In this document: in pieces, positions 1 to 13,222 of the stretch
Numbering within the stretch: position 1 is the first letter of the stretch
Layout: every line of letters begins with the position of its first letter
Source: Tillus elongatus
Taxonomy: Eukaryota > Arthropoda > Insecta > Coleoptera > Cleridae
Length of the DNA stretch: 64,000 nt
Direction: 5' to 3'
NCBI GenBank assembly: GCA_964006375.1
Contig: OZ023262.1
Span: 195,177,907-195,241,906, forward strand
The notes under the pieces: model-generated
The model's database searches: none
Seen by the model: the letters and a program-made list of their open reading frames with translations, nothing else
What the model was told of the DNA's origin: nothing
Translations under genes and position numbers: made by a program

Positions 1-348
1 GTCGTAGAATTTTTCAACAAAGATATGAATGTAAACATATCTGAAAACAACATTCGCACCTGCTACCGTTTAAAAAACCGGAATAATCAGAAACCTCCGA
101 TTTTGGTATCTTTCACAGACATTGAATATAAACATCGAATAATAAGAAACACAGCTATATTAAAAGACAGGGGAATTTTCGTGGCAGAGGACTTGACTTA
201 CAGTAATCTTAATCTTCTAAGCAAGGCTAAGGAAGTATATGGCAGAAACAAGGCCTGGAGTTGGAACGGCAACGTATATGTTAATACTGGTAATAAACAG
301 AAGCTCCGTATTGCATCACTGGATGATCTACCTAATCCAAATATTTGA
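1..348 (+). CDS. LINE ORF1 protein, C-terminal part
   Basis: The frame is open from base 1 to a TGA at 346-348, about 115 codons, and certainly starts upstream of the window. It reads VVEFFNKDMNVNI, then a C..YRLKNR segment, PPILVSFTD, GIFVAEDLT and IASLDDLPNP. This pattern of an RL(G)K motif, a P.IV.F strand and an EDLT motif is what I know from the C-terminal region of ORF1 proteins in CR1/jockey-like insect LINEs, which are thought to bind element RNA. No zinc knuckle is visible in this part. It ends 269 bp before ORF2, so ORF2 would need reinitiation or a separate translation route. No frame lesion is seen. Confidence 0.75.
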   Translation, partial: VVEFFNKDMNVNISENNIRTCYRLKNRNNQKPPILVSFTDIEYKHRIIRNTAILKDRGIFVAEDLTYSNLNLLSKAKEVYGRNKAWSWNGNVYVNTGNKQKLRIASLDDLPNPNI

Positions 349-617
349 AGTTAAGAAGTTTGATAGCTGCAATTTTCAATCTATGTTATATCTAGTTTGC
401 TTTGTTGAACAAAAGTTTGGTTGTGTTTTATATATTATGCAGGTTGCTGTCGCGGGCTGCACTCGAATTTCTTTTTATTTTTGATAACTTATCACACTTT
501 ATCGTTTCCTTTTTACAAGTAAAGTAAAACTCTTGCTTGCCTTCTTATCGCTTTTAGTTATTGTATTTATATCTACCTAATATTTATTATCTTTACTGTC
601 TAAATAATTTTTAAAAT

Positions 618-3443
618 ATGAATAAAAAAGAATTTAATAAATATAGTTTTGCGCATATAAATGTAAGATCTTTACTCTCTGATTTTGCAGCTTTTAGGAT
701 TTTAATTGAAGAAAATAATTTTGATATTGTGGCTGTGTTTGAGACCTGGCTAACTTCTAATGTTACAGATGAGGCTATACAAATAAAGGGCTACAATATT
801 GTGAGAAAAGATAGGTTAAGTGGCCGCGGTGGTGGAGTCTTGTGCTACGTAAGTAACAAATTAAACTTTCTTATAGTTTCAACTAGCGTGAATTCTGATG
901 CCTTTGAATATCTCACTCTGTCAATTAAAATTAATGATGAAAGCTTTTTGATCTGTTGTTTGTACAGACCTCCAGATCGGAATCTGCTTAGTGCGCTGGA
1001 TGGCTTTGATGAGCTTCTTTCTTTAATAGTTCCTGCATATGATCATATTGTTTTACTATCAGATTTTAATATTGATCTACTAAAAAACAACACAGCTGTT
1101 CTGAAATTTTACGAAACTCTTCACTCGTACGATCTGCTACAACTCATATCAAAGCCGACTAGACTCACGCAAAATTCACAGTCTCTTCTTGACATAGTTA
1201 TAGTTGATAAATCGCTAGGTGTATTAGAAGCTGATACAGTCGATACTCATGATATCTCTGATCATTGTCTTGTATATTGCATATTATCTTTGGCTAAAGC
1301 AGAATCATTAAAAAGACAGTATCATACCTTTAGAAGTTACAAAAATTTTAATATTAATCAATTCAAAAGTGATTTGTCTGCTGTAGACTGGATGCATTAT
1401 TATAGATTAAACAGCGCTGAAGATAAAGCAGCATCACTTACTAATGTTTTGAATAAACTTTTCGATACGCATGCCCCTATCGTTACGGTACGAATAACGA
1501 AAAAGCCGGCTCCATGGCTAACGGATAATATCAGGAATATTATGAAACAGCGTGTTAAAGCTTATAATAGGTTCAAAGATAGTCGCGATCCCATTGATTG
1601 GCAAAATTATAAACTAATTAGAAACCGAACTACAAATGCCATAAAAAAAGGAAAACTTGCATTTGCGGAGCGTATGCTGTCTGAAAGTAAAAATAATAGG
1701 ACGGCCTGGTCTTTGGCTAATAGATTTGGCATTATTACAAAAAAAGACAATATGTTACCATCACATTTGAGTGACGCAAACAAAATAAATCAATACCTCA
1801 CGTCTATTAACAGTAGTAAGGCTGATATTAGCGAATTAAAAACATATTACAATAGTAATATTTACAAAAATGCAAATAACTTCCATTTTAAACTTGTCAA
1901 TGAGACAGATATTATGAGGCATATAGCCTCAATAAAAACAAAAGCTAAAGGCTTTGATGGTGTGAGTGTCGACATGATTCACCTATGTCTCCCGGAAATT
2001 CTCCCTCAGCTGCTTCATCTTGTAAACTTTTGTATTGAGACAAAGTGCTTTCCCAAAGTTTGGAAAGTTGCAAAGGTTTTCATGTTTCCAAAAGGAAATA
2101 ATCCAACTGAGTTTAATCATTTAAGACCTATAAGCATTTTCCCAGTTCTTTCAAAGTTATTGGAGAAAGTGATGTCCGAGCAGATAACTGCTTACCTTGG
2201 GGACAACAACATCTTGCCAAATGTACAGTCCGGATTTGTTAGGGGCAGGTCCACCACAACAGCATTAGCAAATATTAATGATGACATCCTCACAGCTAAC
2301 GATAAAAATCAAGTTACAGCTTTGGTATTGCTAGACTACAGTAAAGCTTTTGATACGATCAGTCATGAACTATTGTGCTCGAAGTTACAATATATTGGTT
2401 TCAATCATGACGCCGTTCAGTTTATAGAAAGTTACTTTTCAGATAGGGCACAGAGGGTTGTCTGCGGGTCGGATGTATCGGATTCTTTGAGTTTATTAAA
2501 GGGGGTTCCACAGGGCTCTATCTTGGGCCCCCTTTTATTCAATATTTATACGTTTGATTTTCAAGAACAAATTATCTCGAGTAAAATACACTTCTATGCC
2601 GATGATACCCAGCTTTACAAATCCTTTCCTGTCGAAAATGCCTTAGACGCTATAGCAAGTTTAAATGCAGACCTTGATAGGTTAGTCAGGACAGCAAAGA
2701 AGCATGATCTTGCGATAAATGTCAATAAGTGTTGCGTACTTTATTTTGGCAGGAAAGTCAGTAGGAATAGGGTTTGTTCTCAAAATATTGATATTTTGAT
2801 AGATGGGAGTCGCTTGGAAGCAAAACAATCTGCAAGGAATCTTGGTCTCATAATAGATAACAATTTAAAATTTTCTGATCACGTCACTAATCTTCGTAGA
2901 GCTAGCTTTGGCCTATTGAAATCTTTTTATAGCCACCGAAATTGCCTTCCAGTGAAAGTAAAAGCTCTCTTGGTAAACTCGATGATTCTCTCGCGCTTTA
3001 ACCATGCTGATGTTGTGTATGGACCTGCCCTTGACAGTTGGGATCGGCAAAGAATAGAAAAGGTTCAGAAGTCATGTTTACGGTTCATCTTTAATCTAAA
3101 AAGAACAGATCGTGTTTCCTATAAGTTAAAAGAACTAGATTGGCTGAATATGAAGAATCGCTGGAAAGTAAATCTTCTTTGCTTGACTCACAAGATTGTC
3201 CTCGGGGCGGGGCCTGATTACCTACATCAGAAGCTCTGTTTTCGGAGACAAATACATTCGCTCAATACAAGACTCGATCACTTGTTTGCCATACCTAAAT
3301 ATTATACGAGCCAATATCGGGGGTCTTTTTCCTATGTTGCACCACATCTGTATAATAAAATACCTTTTACACATACTTTATGTTCTCTGCCAGGGTTTCG
3401 GAGATATGTTACAGATTTTTATAAAAATAGTCAGTTTGCATAG
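618..3443 (+). CDS. LINE ORF2: AP endonuclease plus reverse transcriptase
   Basis: This 941-aa protein would nick target DNA and reverse-transcribe element RNA. The endonuclease fills about residues 8-230: HINVRSL at the start, the catalytic Glu in ETWL (residue 42), GGGVLCYV, CCLYRPP, SDFNIDLL (Asp 149; most relatives have GDFN) and the ISDHC motif (Asp 215, His 216). The reverse transcriptase covers about 460-740: LRPISIFPVLSKLLEK, SGFVRGRSTT, LLDYSKAFDTI (Asp 573), GVPQGSILGPLLFNIY and the catalytic YADD (660-663). A C-terminal thumb and tail follow. The ATG at 618 sits just before the first endonuclease strand, so the start is plausible. There are no stops or frameshifts, unlike every other transposon protein in this window, which suggests a young insertion. 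Clade assignment is by motif resemblance only. Confidence 0.9.
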   Translation: MNKKEFNKYSFAHINVRSLLSDFAAFRILIEENNFDIVAVFETWLTSNVTDEAIQIKGYNIVRKDRLSGRGGGVLCYVSNKLNFLIVSTSVNSDAFEYLTLSIKINDESFLICCLYRPPDRNLLSALDGFDELLSLIVPAYDHIVLLSDFNIDLLKNNTAVLKFYETLHSYDLLQLISKPTRLTQNSQSLLDIVIVDKSLGVLEADTVDTHDISDHCLVYCILSLAKAESLKRQYHTFRSYKNFNINQFKSDLSAVDWMHYYRLNSAEDKAASLTNVLNKLFDTHAPIVTVRITKKPAPWLTDNIRNIMKQRVKAYNRFKDSRDPIDWQNYKLIRNRTTNAIKKGKLAFAERMLSESKNNRTAWSLANRFGIITKKDNMLPSHLSDANKINQYLTSINSSKADISELKTYYNSNIYKNANNFHFKLVNETDIMRHIASIKTKAKGFDGVSVDMIHLCLPEILPQLLHLVNFCIETKCFPKVWKVAKVFMFPKGNNPTEFNHLRPISIFPVLSKLLEKVMSEQITAYLGDNNILPNVQSGFVRGRSTTTALANINDDILTANDKNQVTALVLLDYSKAFDTISHELLCSKLQYIGFNHDAVQFIESYFSDRAQRVVCGSDVSDSLSLLKGVPQGSILGPLLFNIYTFDFQEQIISSKIHFYADDTQLYKSFPVENALDAIASLNADLDRLVRTAKKHDLAINVNKCCVLYFGRKVSRNRVCSQNIDILIDGSRLEAKQSARNLGLIIDNNLKFSDHVTNLRRASFGLLKSFYSHRNCLPVKVKALLVNSMILSRFNHADVVYGPALDSWDRQRIEKVQKSCLRFIFNLKRTDRVSYKLKELDWLNMKNRWKVNLLCLTHKIVLGAGPDYLHQKLCFRRQIHSLNTRLDHLFAIPKYYTSQYRGSFSYVAPHLYNKIPFTHTLCSLPGFRRYVTDFYKNSQFA

Positions 3444-3660
3444 TGTAGTTATAATAAATCATATTCATATTTAGGAATTCCTTTCTTTCAGCTAAATTTA
3501 AGGCGCACAATTGTCAATGTTTTGTTGTTATATTGTTTTGTTGTTTTGGATACTAAGGCATTTATGATTTGTTTATTTTGTAATTCCTACATTTTAAGTT
3601 ATCTTTTAAGGGTTAAGTGGAAGAAAATTGTAAAATTAACTTCGCCCTAATAAAGACCTC

Positions 3661-3673
<13 letters not shown>
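3444..3673 (+). other. LINE 3' UTR with AATAAAG and TTA tail
   Basis: This is a T-rich non-coding tail after the ORF2 stop. CCTAATAAAGACC lies about 15 bp before a run of TTA triplets, which then passes directly into a TA tract. A simple-repeat tail rather than poly-A is known in several LINE clades. Confidence 0.6.

Positions 3674-3742
<69 letters not shown>
3674..3742. repeat. (TA)n tract, about 69 bp
   Basis: Pure AT dinucleotide run, directly after the TTA tail of the LINE and before repeat family D. Confidence 0.95.
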
Positions 3743-3748
<6 letters not shown>

Positions 3749-4340
3749 TCAGAAAGATTTCCGCGGTCTATAATGTGAGACATAATTGGTTCTCGGGTTG
3801 AACCGCGTCCAGAATTTATGAAAACTCGACGTCCCGGCGCCTGTTTTGTAGCCATTTTCAATAGGTAAAGGAAATATGTAAGAACACTCTAAGGCCTCAA
3901 TCTGCCTACTCCTTAGAGTGGTGGACAAAGGTGGGTAAAGGAAATATGTAAGGACACTCTAAGGCCTCAAACTACCTACTCCTTAGAGTGGTGGACAAAG
4001 GTGGGTAAAGGAAATATGTAAGGACACTCTAAAGCCTCAATCTGCCTACTCCTTGGAGTGATGGACAAAGGTGGGTAAAGGAAATATGTAAGGACACTCT
4101 AAGGCCCCAATCTGCCTACTCCTTAGAGTGGTGGACAAAGGTGGGTAAAGGAAATATGTAAGGACACTCTAAGGCCTCAATCTGCCTAGTCCTTAAAGCG
4201 GTGGGCAAAGGGTTGGGTTGTTGTAGCTCGATTACGGGGCCTCAATCTGCCTACTTTCCAAATCTCGCCGGAGATCGTCTGTGAGGTCTCAGTGTGTTCA
4301 ACCCTAGGCCTCAGAGAGATCTCAGATCTCAGATATGTAT
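3743..4340 (+). repeat. Dispersed repeat family D, copy 1
   Basis: The sequence matches 40971-41260 in order: a GGTTGAACCGCG motif, ACTCGACGT(C/T)(C/T)CGGC, CCTGTTT, then GTAGCTCGAT, CTCAATCTGCCTA and the AATCTCGCC(G/A)GA block. Both copies are preceded by a TA tract. The CGACGTTTCGGCTCC core is reminiscent of Penelope-type terminal regions, but that is only a resemblance. This copy differs from the second by carrying the 70-bp array inside it. Confidence 0.75.
3864..4213 (+). repeat. Tandem array, five 70-bp units
   Basis: Units begin with GGTAAAGGAAATATGTAAGG at 3864, 3934, 4004, 4074 and 4144. The spacing is exactly 70 bp. The units differ at only a few bases; the fifth diverges toward its end (CCTTAAAGCGGTGGGCAAAG) where it joins the rest of family D. 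The family D copy at 41 kb has at most one unit, so the array expanded locally from an internal segment. Confidence 0.95.
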
Positions 4341-4680
4341 GTCTCACACCCATAACCCAAAAAATAATGGGCCGATTTTTATAAAATTTAGCATGTACCT
4401 TCCTATAGTAAATGGCTTGGATAAGTTCGTTAGTCAGGAAAATCGGACGAGGTTTTCCGGAAAAAATTTTGAGTTTTTTTTCGAAAAAAAATTTTATCTT
4501 AAAAAATAAAAAAGCTATGATAACCAAGTTTGATAGGTAGGTTTACGATATAAAAAGTAAACTATACACCAAAATTTAGATTTCTATATTACAAGAAAAA
4601 TAAGTTATAATAAAATATTTTGTGCCAGATCATTTCCATAAAAATTGACTACCATAACGCACTTGCTGCGTCCAGGATTT
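4338..4680 (+). repeat. Family A, right half only
   Basis: Starts at a CACCCATAACCC-like version of the block that normally follows the TA tract and runs to the terminal ACGCACTTGCTGCGT hairpin at about 4659-4673. The left half and TA core are missing; family D takes their place. Confidence 0.75.
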
Positions 4681-4879
4681 TTGCTCATTGGGTGGAAAAT
4701 ACTATAAGAATCAGCTTTTTAAAGCTTGTTTGATTATTACAAAGTGCAAGCATTTTTACCAAAATGAATAACAACGAAAATAGTGATTATACATGCGAAG
4801 ATATTATTTATTTTTTTATACATGAAAAGTGTGTCAAAATTGTTAGTAAAACTTACAAAATGCTAACGATCAACCATTC
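4681..4879. other. Unassigned AT-rich DNA
   Basis: No coding signal or repeat recognised between the family A end and the transposase relic. Confidence 0.4.
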
Positions 4880-5775
4880 ACATTGACCTTAAATGACAAA
4901 AAATATTCACATTCAATCATATTGTTAAGCGTGATGAAACACCCTCCTGTGTTGCTGTTCGTACTTCTAGGGGAGAGAGTCTGTCGAATGCTGCTCGCAC
5001 GCGTGATTTTAATTCCTACCTTGTGTTCACTTGTATCTGGTAGCTCTGTTTCTTAGGGTAGGTTTCAAAGTGGGTGGTTTCAAAGGTAGAAGCCAAAGGT
5101 GCCTAATCTAGAAATCTTACAGTCCAATTTTATAACTGCCTTATCTACCTGTCTTGGAACATTAAGGTGAATTCTTGGGATACTTCCTAGGTGCAATAGG
5201 CCGGAGCTACAACAGTTTCTTCTCAAGTTCAAGGGAAGATCCTCACCAAAATTTACAACCACACTCCGTAATAAATTCAGGTAACGCTTCGCCGTTAACA
5301 CGCTGTAATAAATGATGTAAGAGAACCATTCATCCATCATAGGGCAAAAGACTGAAAATAAACTTAACCTGGTAATTTCTTTCTCGGATCTCATGCGGAC
5401 CAACTGTAGCCCAGACATGGTTGTTACGTCTGTTAGAAAACCCTTCACACAAGAACTTAGAATCGTCGGTGCAGATAATTTTTGCCAAAAAGTGATCTTT
5501 CTCCTGACTTCTAAGGTATAGCATCTGACACAAGGTAACTCTGACGTCGGGGTCTTGAGAATGAAGGATTTGTACTAACGCGAACATGTAGTAGCGAAAA
5601 TGATGCTTGTTCAAAGTCCGCTAAACTAAACTAAACATCTACTGATTCCCAGATCTTCTTCAGCAGCTCCAACCGAGGGGTTGGAATCGGCTTTGAAATA
5701 AGCCAAGATATTCAACATTACCTCTTCATTACCAATTGCGATTTTTCGCCGATTTAAGGACCAAATGGTCTAAAA
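4880..5775 (-). pseudogene. Decayed mariner-type (DD41D-like) transposase
   Basis: Reading from 5775 downward in several frames, pieces of one transposase appear in the right order. First is a helix-turn-helix region, NEEVMLNILAYFKAD then RTLNKHHFRYYMF (an HTH ending in the typical RTLN.HHF). Next come QILHSQDPDVRVTLCQ and the first catalytic motif CTDDSKFLCEGFSNRRN with HVWATVGPHEIRER. The middle is badly scrambled. At 4885-5015 the C-terminus reads RVRAAFDRLSPLEVRTATQE, matching the end of the transposase at 63.7 kb (MAFKELDRNDILSAT). The second and third Asp regions are not readable. The order and spacing make the assignment good even though no long frame survives. Not functional. Confidence 0.72.
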
Positions 5776-6834
5776 CGCACAAAACTTGGTTATATTGTAA
5801 ATTTACATTTTGTTATAAAAGGTAAGTGTGTATAGTTTTAATTACATGTTTTCCAAGTTCTACTAACAGTTTTTTTTCATTTTCGGCATATAAAAATAAA
5901 TTGAGATTACCAAATTTTTATAAACATTATTTTTATTACTGTTATATAATTTTGTTGTGTTGAAAATAACTTTGAAACGATTTGATTTATGTATAGGAAC
6001 ATATATCATTTTGTAGAAATTCTCATCGATAATTCAATAGTGTAAAAAATAGGCAATTCCATCTTAAAAAAAATTGTTTCATATTTGTAACTTGCTGAAA
6101 AGTATAAATTCGGGAATATTCTCAGGCAAACATTTTTATTTTAAAGAATCGAAAGTAATAAGGGATCTTTAAGATAGAATCCTCAGTGGATTTAAAGTTT
6201 ATGTCTAATTCCAAATATAAGTTTAAGTCTATTTGGTAAACATCAACCAGCTGTCAGAATTCCGGAAACGAATTTTGTTCTCAAAAACCGTTAGCTAGAC
6301 ATTTATAATCTAAATAAAAAAGACTCAAAATTATAATTGCGGCATCGAAAAATGTAAAAATGTATGGAAATAACAAAGTTGGTGGCAACTGTCGCTAGTG
6401 ATAAAAATCTAAAAATATTTTAGATAAGGAGAAGTTAATCAACTGTATCTAATTCTCAATTTTCAAATTCTAGTCTGGCCAGAATTCCATAAACTTCTAA
6501 CGAACGGTCTCGCTGAGACACCCTGCATATAAAGAGAGTAGCCCGGTAAAAAATTATTATTTTCTATATATTTTTTAATGGTAAATCTGACAATAAGTTT
6601 CTTGAAGTGGTTTAAGAGTAAACTATAAAAAAAGCTTCAGACGCAGCACGCGCGTTATGGTGGTATTAACAAAAAAGTTTTGCATCGACAAAACTCTAAC
6701 CATCAATAAAACTGAAAAGAAATATGTAGCGCTTTGGGTAAAATTTTGGTGGAAAAAAAGTAAACATTAATATTAAGGCATACTTATATTTTTACTGGTA
6801 ACAATATGATATATTTTTACTGGTTACAATATAG
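5776..6834. other. Unassigned AT-rich DNA, no gene seen
   Basis: No coding pattern recognised on either strand. A GACACCCTGCATATA motif near 6518-6533 looks like the end of a mariner-type element, and a weak relative of the family A end hairpin (ACGCAGCACGCGCGTTATGG) lies near 6640-6660. Confidence 0.4.
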
Positions 6835-7245
6835 CTATGGCAATGTTTTATCATAACGATGGTGTTTTGGTTTACATTAAAAACACTATAGTTCTGAGAG
6901 TCATACTGTAAACCTGGTGAGTATTAATATGGGGACATAATTTATTTGTTTTCCTAACAGTTTATAGATCACCCTCAATAAACCCCTTTGTTTATGCAAA
7001 CTCGTATTTTTGGAAGGAATTGGAGATGCTGTGTTGGAGATTTAAATATCGATTTTAGCAGGAACATGCTTGTCTGAAGAATGGGTACACTATAAGAATC
7101 TAGTTTTCCTCCGCAATAAATGATAACAATAGGATACAGCAAAGTTGGCGATCCTGTAGAAAAAACATTTTTTTTGCAAAACAAATGTAATATACTAGAC
7201 TTCTCAAAATCCCTAATACTGATAACTGACCATTATGCTCTCAAA
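6835..7245 (+). pseudogene. LINE endonuclease relic
   Basis: In shifting frames the + strand spells the landmarks of a jockey/CR1-type AP endonuclease in order: GVLVYIKNTIVLRV (about 6861), FLTVYRSPS and a following FxxELE region (about 6950-7030), VGDLNIDF (about 7035-7060), then a degraded C-terminal stretch ending in ITDHYALKI (about 7215-7240), the equivalent of the usual SDH motif. At least one frameshift and several stops break it. It is an isolated fragment: no reverse transcriptase follows that I can read. It differs from the other LINEs here in detail and may be another family. Confidence 0.62.
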
Positions 7246-7825
7246 ATTTAGATCGTAGAATCATTCGAAGGACTTATATTTTCAAAGGGAACCTCGCTGT
7301 TATAAGAACCGCAGTGAAAAACGACAAATCTAAGCATTAAAATTTTAACGGGTAAAGCGAAATAAAAACCCGGAGATATAGTACAGCAATTCTCGGAATT
7401 CACATAAAGATTTTTTGACGACAAGCGCCGTTTGATCATCATATCTAACACGATAAACACAGGCACATTTTTCGAACAATGGCGTAGTCATTGAACGCGA
7501 GTTTAAAGTTAAAACTCATATACAACGCGTTTTTCCGACCGAGAGGTAATACATCAGCGTTAAAATAAGGATGTAAAGACGGCCAAGTGGAGGGGGACTG
7601 AAGACGAGCGTGTCGTGACAACTCATTCGGCTGTAAGGATCCGTCAAAATAGGTCGCCTCAACTGTGCAAGAGTATTCGCACCACGAGGCTCTAAAGTGA
7701 TTACTTAGTAGTGACTGACTAGTCGTATTACCTAAATTTCTATATTGCAATCATTGCAAAAAATTATTCTAATTTTGAATAGGTCGCGGGGCATACTCAG
7801 AAGCCTGCCTTCTACCTTACTACCC
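7246..7825. other. Unassigned, weak coding-like stretch on both strands
   Basis: After the endonuclease relic no further LINE domain can be followed. The minus strand has two overlapping open stretches (7750-7445 and 7466-7248), but their translations match nothing I recognise, so no gene is called. Confidence 0.35.
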
Positions 7826-7829
7826 CTAT

Positions 7830-8105
7830 CTTATGTGTTGCTTTGCGGCCAAATTTGGCAGCGAAGCGCTTGGTTATTTACGTAAGCTTACCGAGGCTGT
7901 AATTGCGTGGTCTTCATTTGTAGCTGCTCTTTTTCTTCCACATCCTGCGACGTTTCATACACTTCCTGTTTAATGAATTCGGCGCAGAGTTCTTGATACT
8001 GTAGATTTAGAAACTGGACCTATCCCGCCACGGAATTTTTCATTAAATACATCACGAACTTCTTGTAAAAGCTTCTTCCTATCGCCAAAACCAACAATTA
8101 TCGGA
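7830..8105 (-). pseudogene. Mariner-type transposase, DNA-binding domain relic
   Basis: The minus strand reads NYLPIIVGFGDRKKLLQEV, then VSKSTVSRTLRRI, TGSV.NVAGCGRKRAATNED and SLRK.PSASLPNLA in one frame, with three to four stops. This is the N-terminal paired HTH arrangement of insect mariner-like transposases (EV..F...; STV.R.L..F..TGSV; GRPR.ATNE; a second HTH). The tract breaks off before the catalytic domain, and no DDE motifs are found downstream to 7445. Direction and family are clear; the exact subfamily is not. Not functional. Confidence 0.7.
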
Positions 8106-8780
<675 letters not shown>

Positions 8781-9077
8781 ATGTACCACGACTAAAGGCA
8801 CATTTCTTTATATCGAATTTTTAATGACGGAAGATTATGTAGGCCAACAAAGGCTACAATCTAAAATTATTGTGAAACATACAGGTGGTCCATTAAAATG
8901 TGACACCTCAAAGTTATGTTTTTTCTTATGGAACACAATGTATTTGATAACGAGTTTGACCCTGCGGAAAAAATAAAGCTCACTTTCTTGAAGGATCCCT
9001 ACACCCGTATTACTGTTTGCTAGATATCTTGATCTTTTTATGAATATAAGGTTTTCGAAAAAAAATCTCATCTTTCA

Positions 9078-9252
9078 TATAAGATGATATCGATTAGAAA
9101 ACTCACTAGCCTGCGACGATGGACATGTTACTCCATCAACCACTGTAGTCAATACTTCGCAATAATTTGCAGGGTGTTGAAAAATTCAAATTCAATTATT
9201 GGCACATTCAAAGTAGATTATTTTGTTTATGTTAACAGGAGCACCCTGTATT
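9078..9252 (+). repeat. Left inverted arm of mariner-type element
   Basis: Pairs with 10694-10858. It contains an 80-bp sub-block that itself begins CAGGGTGTTG and ends CACCCTG, so a smaller terminal unit is nested in the arm. Confidence 0.75.
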
Positions 9253-9559
9253 TTTACATTAAAACGAAAATCTTTCTACGTAATAAACAAAGTTTATTTC
9301 AAATTACAATCAACTGAATTAACCGTGAAACTAACGAAATGACAAAGCTGATAAACAATAACAAACAAATCAAATCTATCAAAAGAGCGAAAGATAAATA
9401 CTATAAAAATGCTCTATATGTTTACCATCTTGCTCTATACAAAGAGCAATTCTACCTTCAAAAGATATTATTACATTTTTCAGAATGTTAAGTGTAATGG
9501 GGGCAAAAGCAACATCTTCTGGAGTGGTGGGGGGAGTAGGGTATACAATATATTATGTA

Positions 9560-10440
9560 ACCTCATTTAAAAAATGAATAGGGGTTAAATCCGGGGATCA
9601 AAAGCGCAATTGTATTCATTTCCTCTAAGCATCCGTCTATTCCGAAAATGCCTATTAAAACAGTTTCTTACTCCAATTAAAATGAGCAGGTGCACCGTCC
9701 ATTTGGAGTCACATTTTTCTTCGAATGTCAGGTTGAACATTAATGAGAAGTAACCAGAAGTCTCGCTGTATAAAAGCACAAAATTACCGTCCATTCAAGT
9801 TTCCATCAAAGAAATAAGGTCCGATAACATAATCGTCTATGATATCTCCCCAAACGTTAACACTTCACCGGTCTTGCCTGTCGGGATTGCGATACAAACG
9901 TTTCCTGTATCATAATAATGATGAAATTATGTCTATTTACAAAGAATTGTGGAAAGTAGATTCGTCAGTAAATAATCCACAGTTGAAAAAATCAGGAGCA
10001 TATCCAACATTATCTAAAATTACCAAAACCGACAGGGAAAAATCACAACTCGTAATGAAATCTATTTCACTCAAATGTTGATGCATCTAAATATGATACG
10101 GATGATATTTGTTTTTCTTAAGAATTTGAGATACACTCATTCGGCTCAATCCTGTTTCATTGGAAATTTTTCTAGTGCTGCGGGTTGGGTTTTTCGTAAC
10201 AGAAACACTAAGCTCGTACTCAATATCATCAGTAATTGGCTTTGTTTTGCTTAGCTTTTCGTAGGCAACATTACCGCTAACACGAAACCTTCTTAATAAT
10301 TTGTCAAACCCATATTCTCTTGGATGTTCTCGATCGGGATATTTTTGAGCATAAACTCTTGATTCGGGAAGACAATTTTCCATACATTCTCCAATGTAAC
10401 ATGTCTATCCTCTCTTGGAGTGGGTACTGTTTCATATTTG
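9560..10440 (-). pseudogene. Mariner-type transposase, heavily mutated
   Basis: The best piece (10383-10087, minus) reads ENCLPESRVYAQKYPDREHP, FDKLLRRFRVSGNV, then ISNETGLSRMSVSQILKKNK and YHPYHI: the Y(G)E..-R.YA..+PDR-HP, F..L..R...G and HTH pattern of insect DD41D transposases. Further on, FTDESTFHNS (about 9960) supplies the first catalytic Asp. A degraded segment near 9600-9700 (NRHFRNRRMLRG) corresponds to the NR.F.NRWIGRGG stretch before the last Asp. At least five stops and frameshifts separate these. An alternative frame upstream (LQERIDMLHWRMYG) looks like the real N-terminus. Dead. Confidence 0.75.
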
Positions 10441-10693
10441 AATATATTAACAGGCGACATTCTCAAAAACTAAGCAATGACTGTTTAGACATTCTGATTT
10501 GATTTTGATTTGAGAGATCTGTCAAAAAATAACTGTAGCGAACTAAATTGTGTTGGAAAGTTTTAATGTCAAAATGACATTTACAATCATAAAACTATGA
10601 GTACCTAACATGAAAAACATTGCACTCGGAAATAGGGAACCCTAGTGTCATAAGGAAGGGAGTTACTTTTTCTATAAGATGAATTAACAGTCT

Positions 10694-10858
10694 ACAGGAT
10701 GTTCCATTTAACATTAATAAGGTGATCTACTTTGAATGTGTCAATAATTGAAGTTGAATTTTTCAACAGCCTGTAAATTTTTGCGAAGTATTGACTATAG
10801 CGGTTGACGGAGTAACAAGTCTTTCGTCGCTGGCTGGTGAGTTGATATTATCTTACTT
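10694..10858 (-). repeat. Right inverted arm of mariner-type element
   Basis: Reverse complement of 9078-9252 with substitutions and small indels. It is cut at its outer edge by the TA tract starting at 10862. Confidence 0.75.
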
Positions 10859-10859
10859 A

Positions 10860-13095
<2,236 letters not shown>

Positions 13096-13160
13096 TTGTG
13101 GATAGGTAAAGAATTATTTGAGCATTTGTCATCTGGTATAAAAGGAAGTGCGGCGGCGTC

Positions 13161-13164
<4 letters not shown>

Positions 13165-13216
<52 letters not shown>
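13165..13216. repeat. (TA)n tract, about 52 bp
   Basis: Shortest of the TA tracts; it forms the core of the family A fragment that follows. Confidence 0.95.

Positions 13217-13222
<6 letters not shown>

Larger units (their letters stand above)
1..3673 (+). mobile_element. Non-LTR retrotransposon (LINE), 5' end outside window
   Basis: The element has two ORFs in the usual LINE order: the tail of ORF1 (to 348), a 269-bp spacer (349-617) in which I see no further gene, and an intact ORF2 (618-3443). A roughly 230-bp 3' UTR follows and ends in AATAAAG plus a short (TTA)n tail near 3660-3673, where a TA tract begins. The endonuclease and reverse transcriptase resemble the jockey/CR1 group; the exact clade is uncertain. 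The left edge is cut by the window, so completeness of ORF1 and the 5' UTR cannot be judged. Confidence 0.88.
8880..10858 (-). mobile_element. Mariner-type transposon, right end eroded into a TA tract
   Basis: The inverted arms 9078-9252 and 10694-10858 match at roughly 80% by eye, with shared motifs such as GTTGAAAAATTCAA and GACACATTCAAAGTAGAT. They flank a transposase pseudogene on the minus strand. The left side continues to TACAGGTGGTCCATTAAAAT at about 8880, a typical mariner-style terminus. The right side stops instead at a 258-bp TA tract, so its terminus is lost. The left boundary is inferred from that motif, not from a matching right end. Confidence 0.6.

Noticed and set aside
7248..7750. 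Two overlapping minus-strand frames of 72 and 101 codons
   Set aside because: No recognised motif, and they lie next to transposon relics read on both strands; chance open frames are likely.
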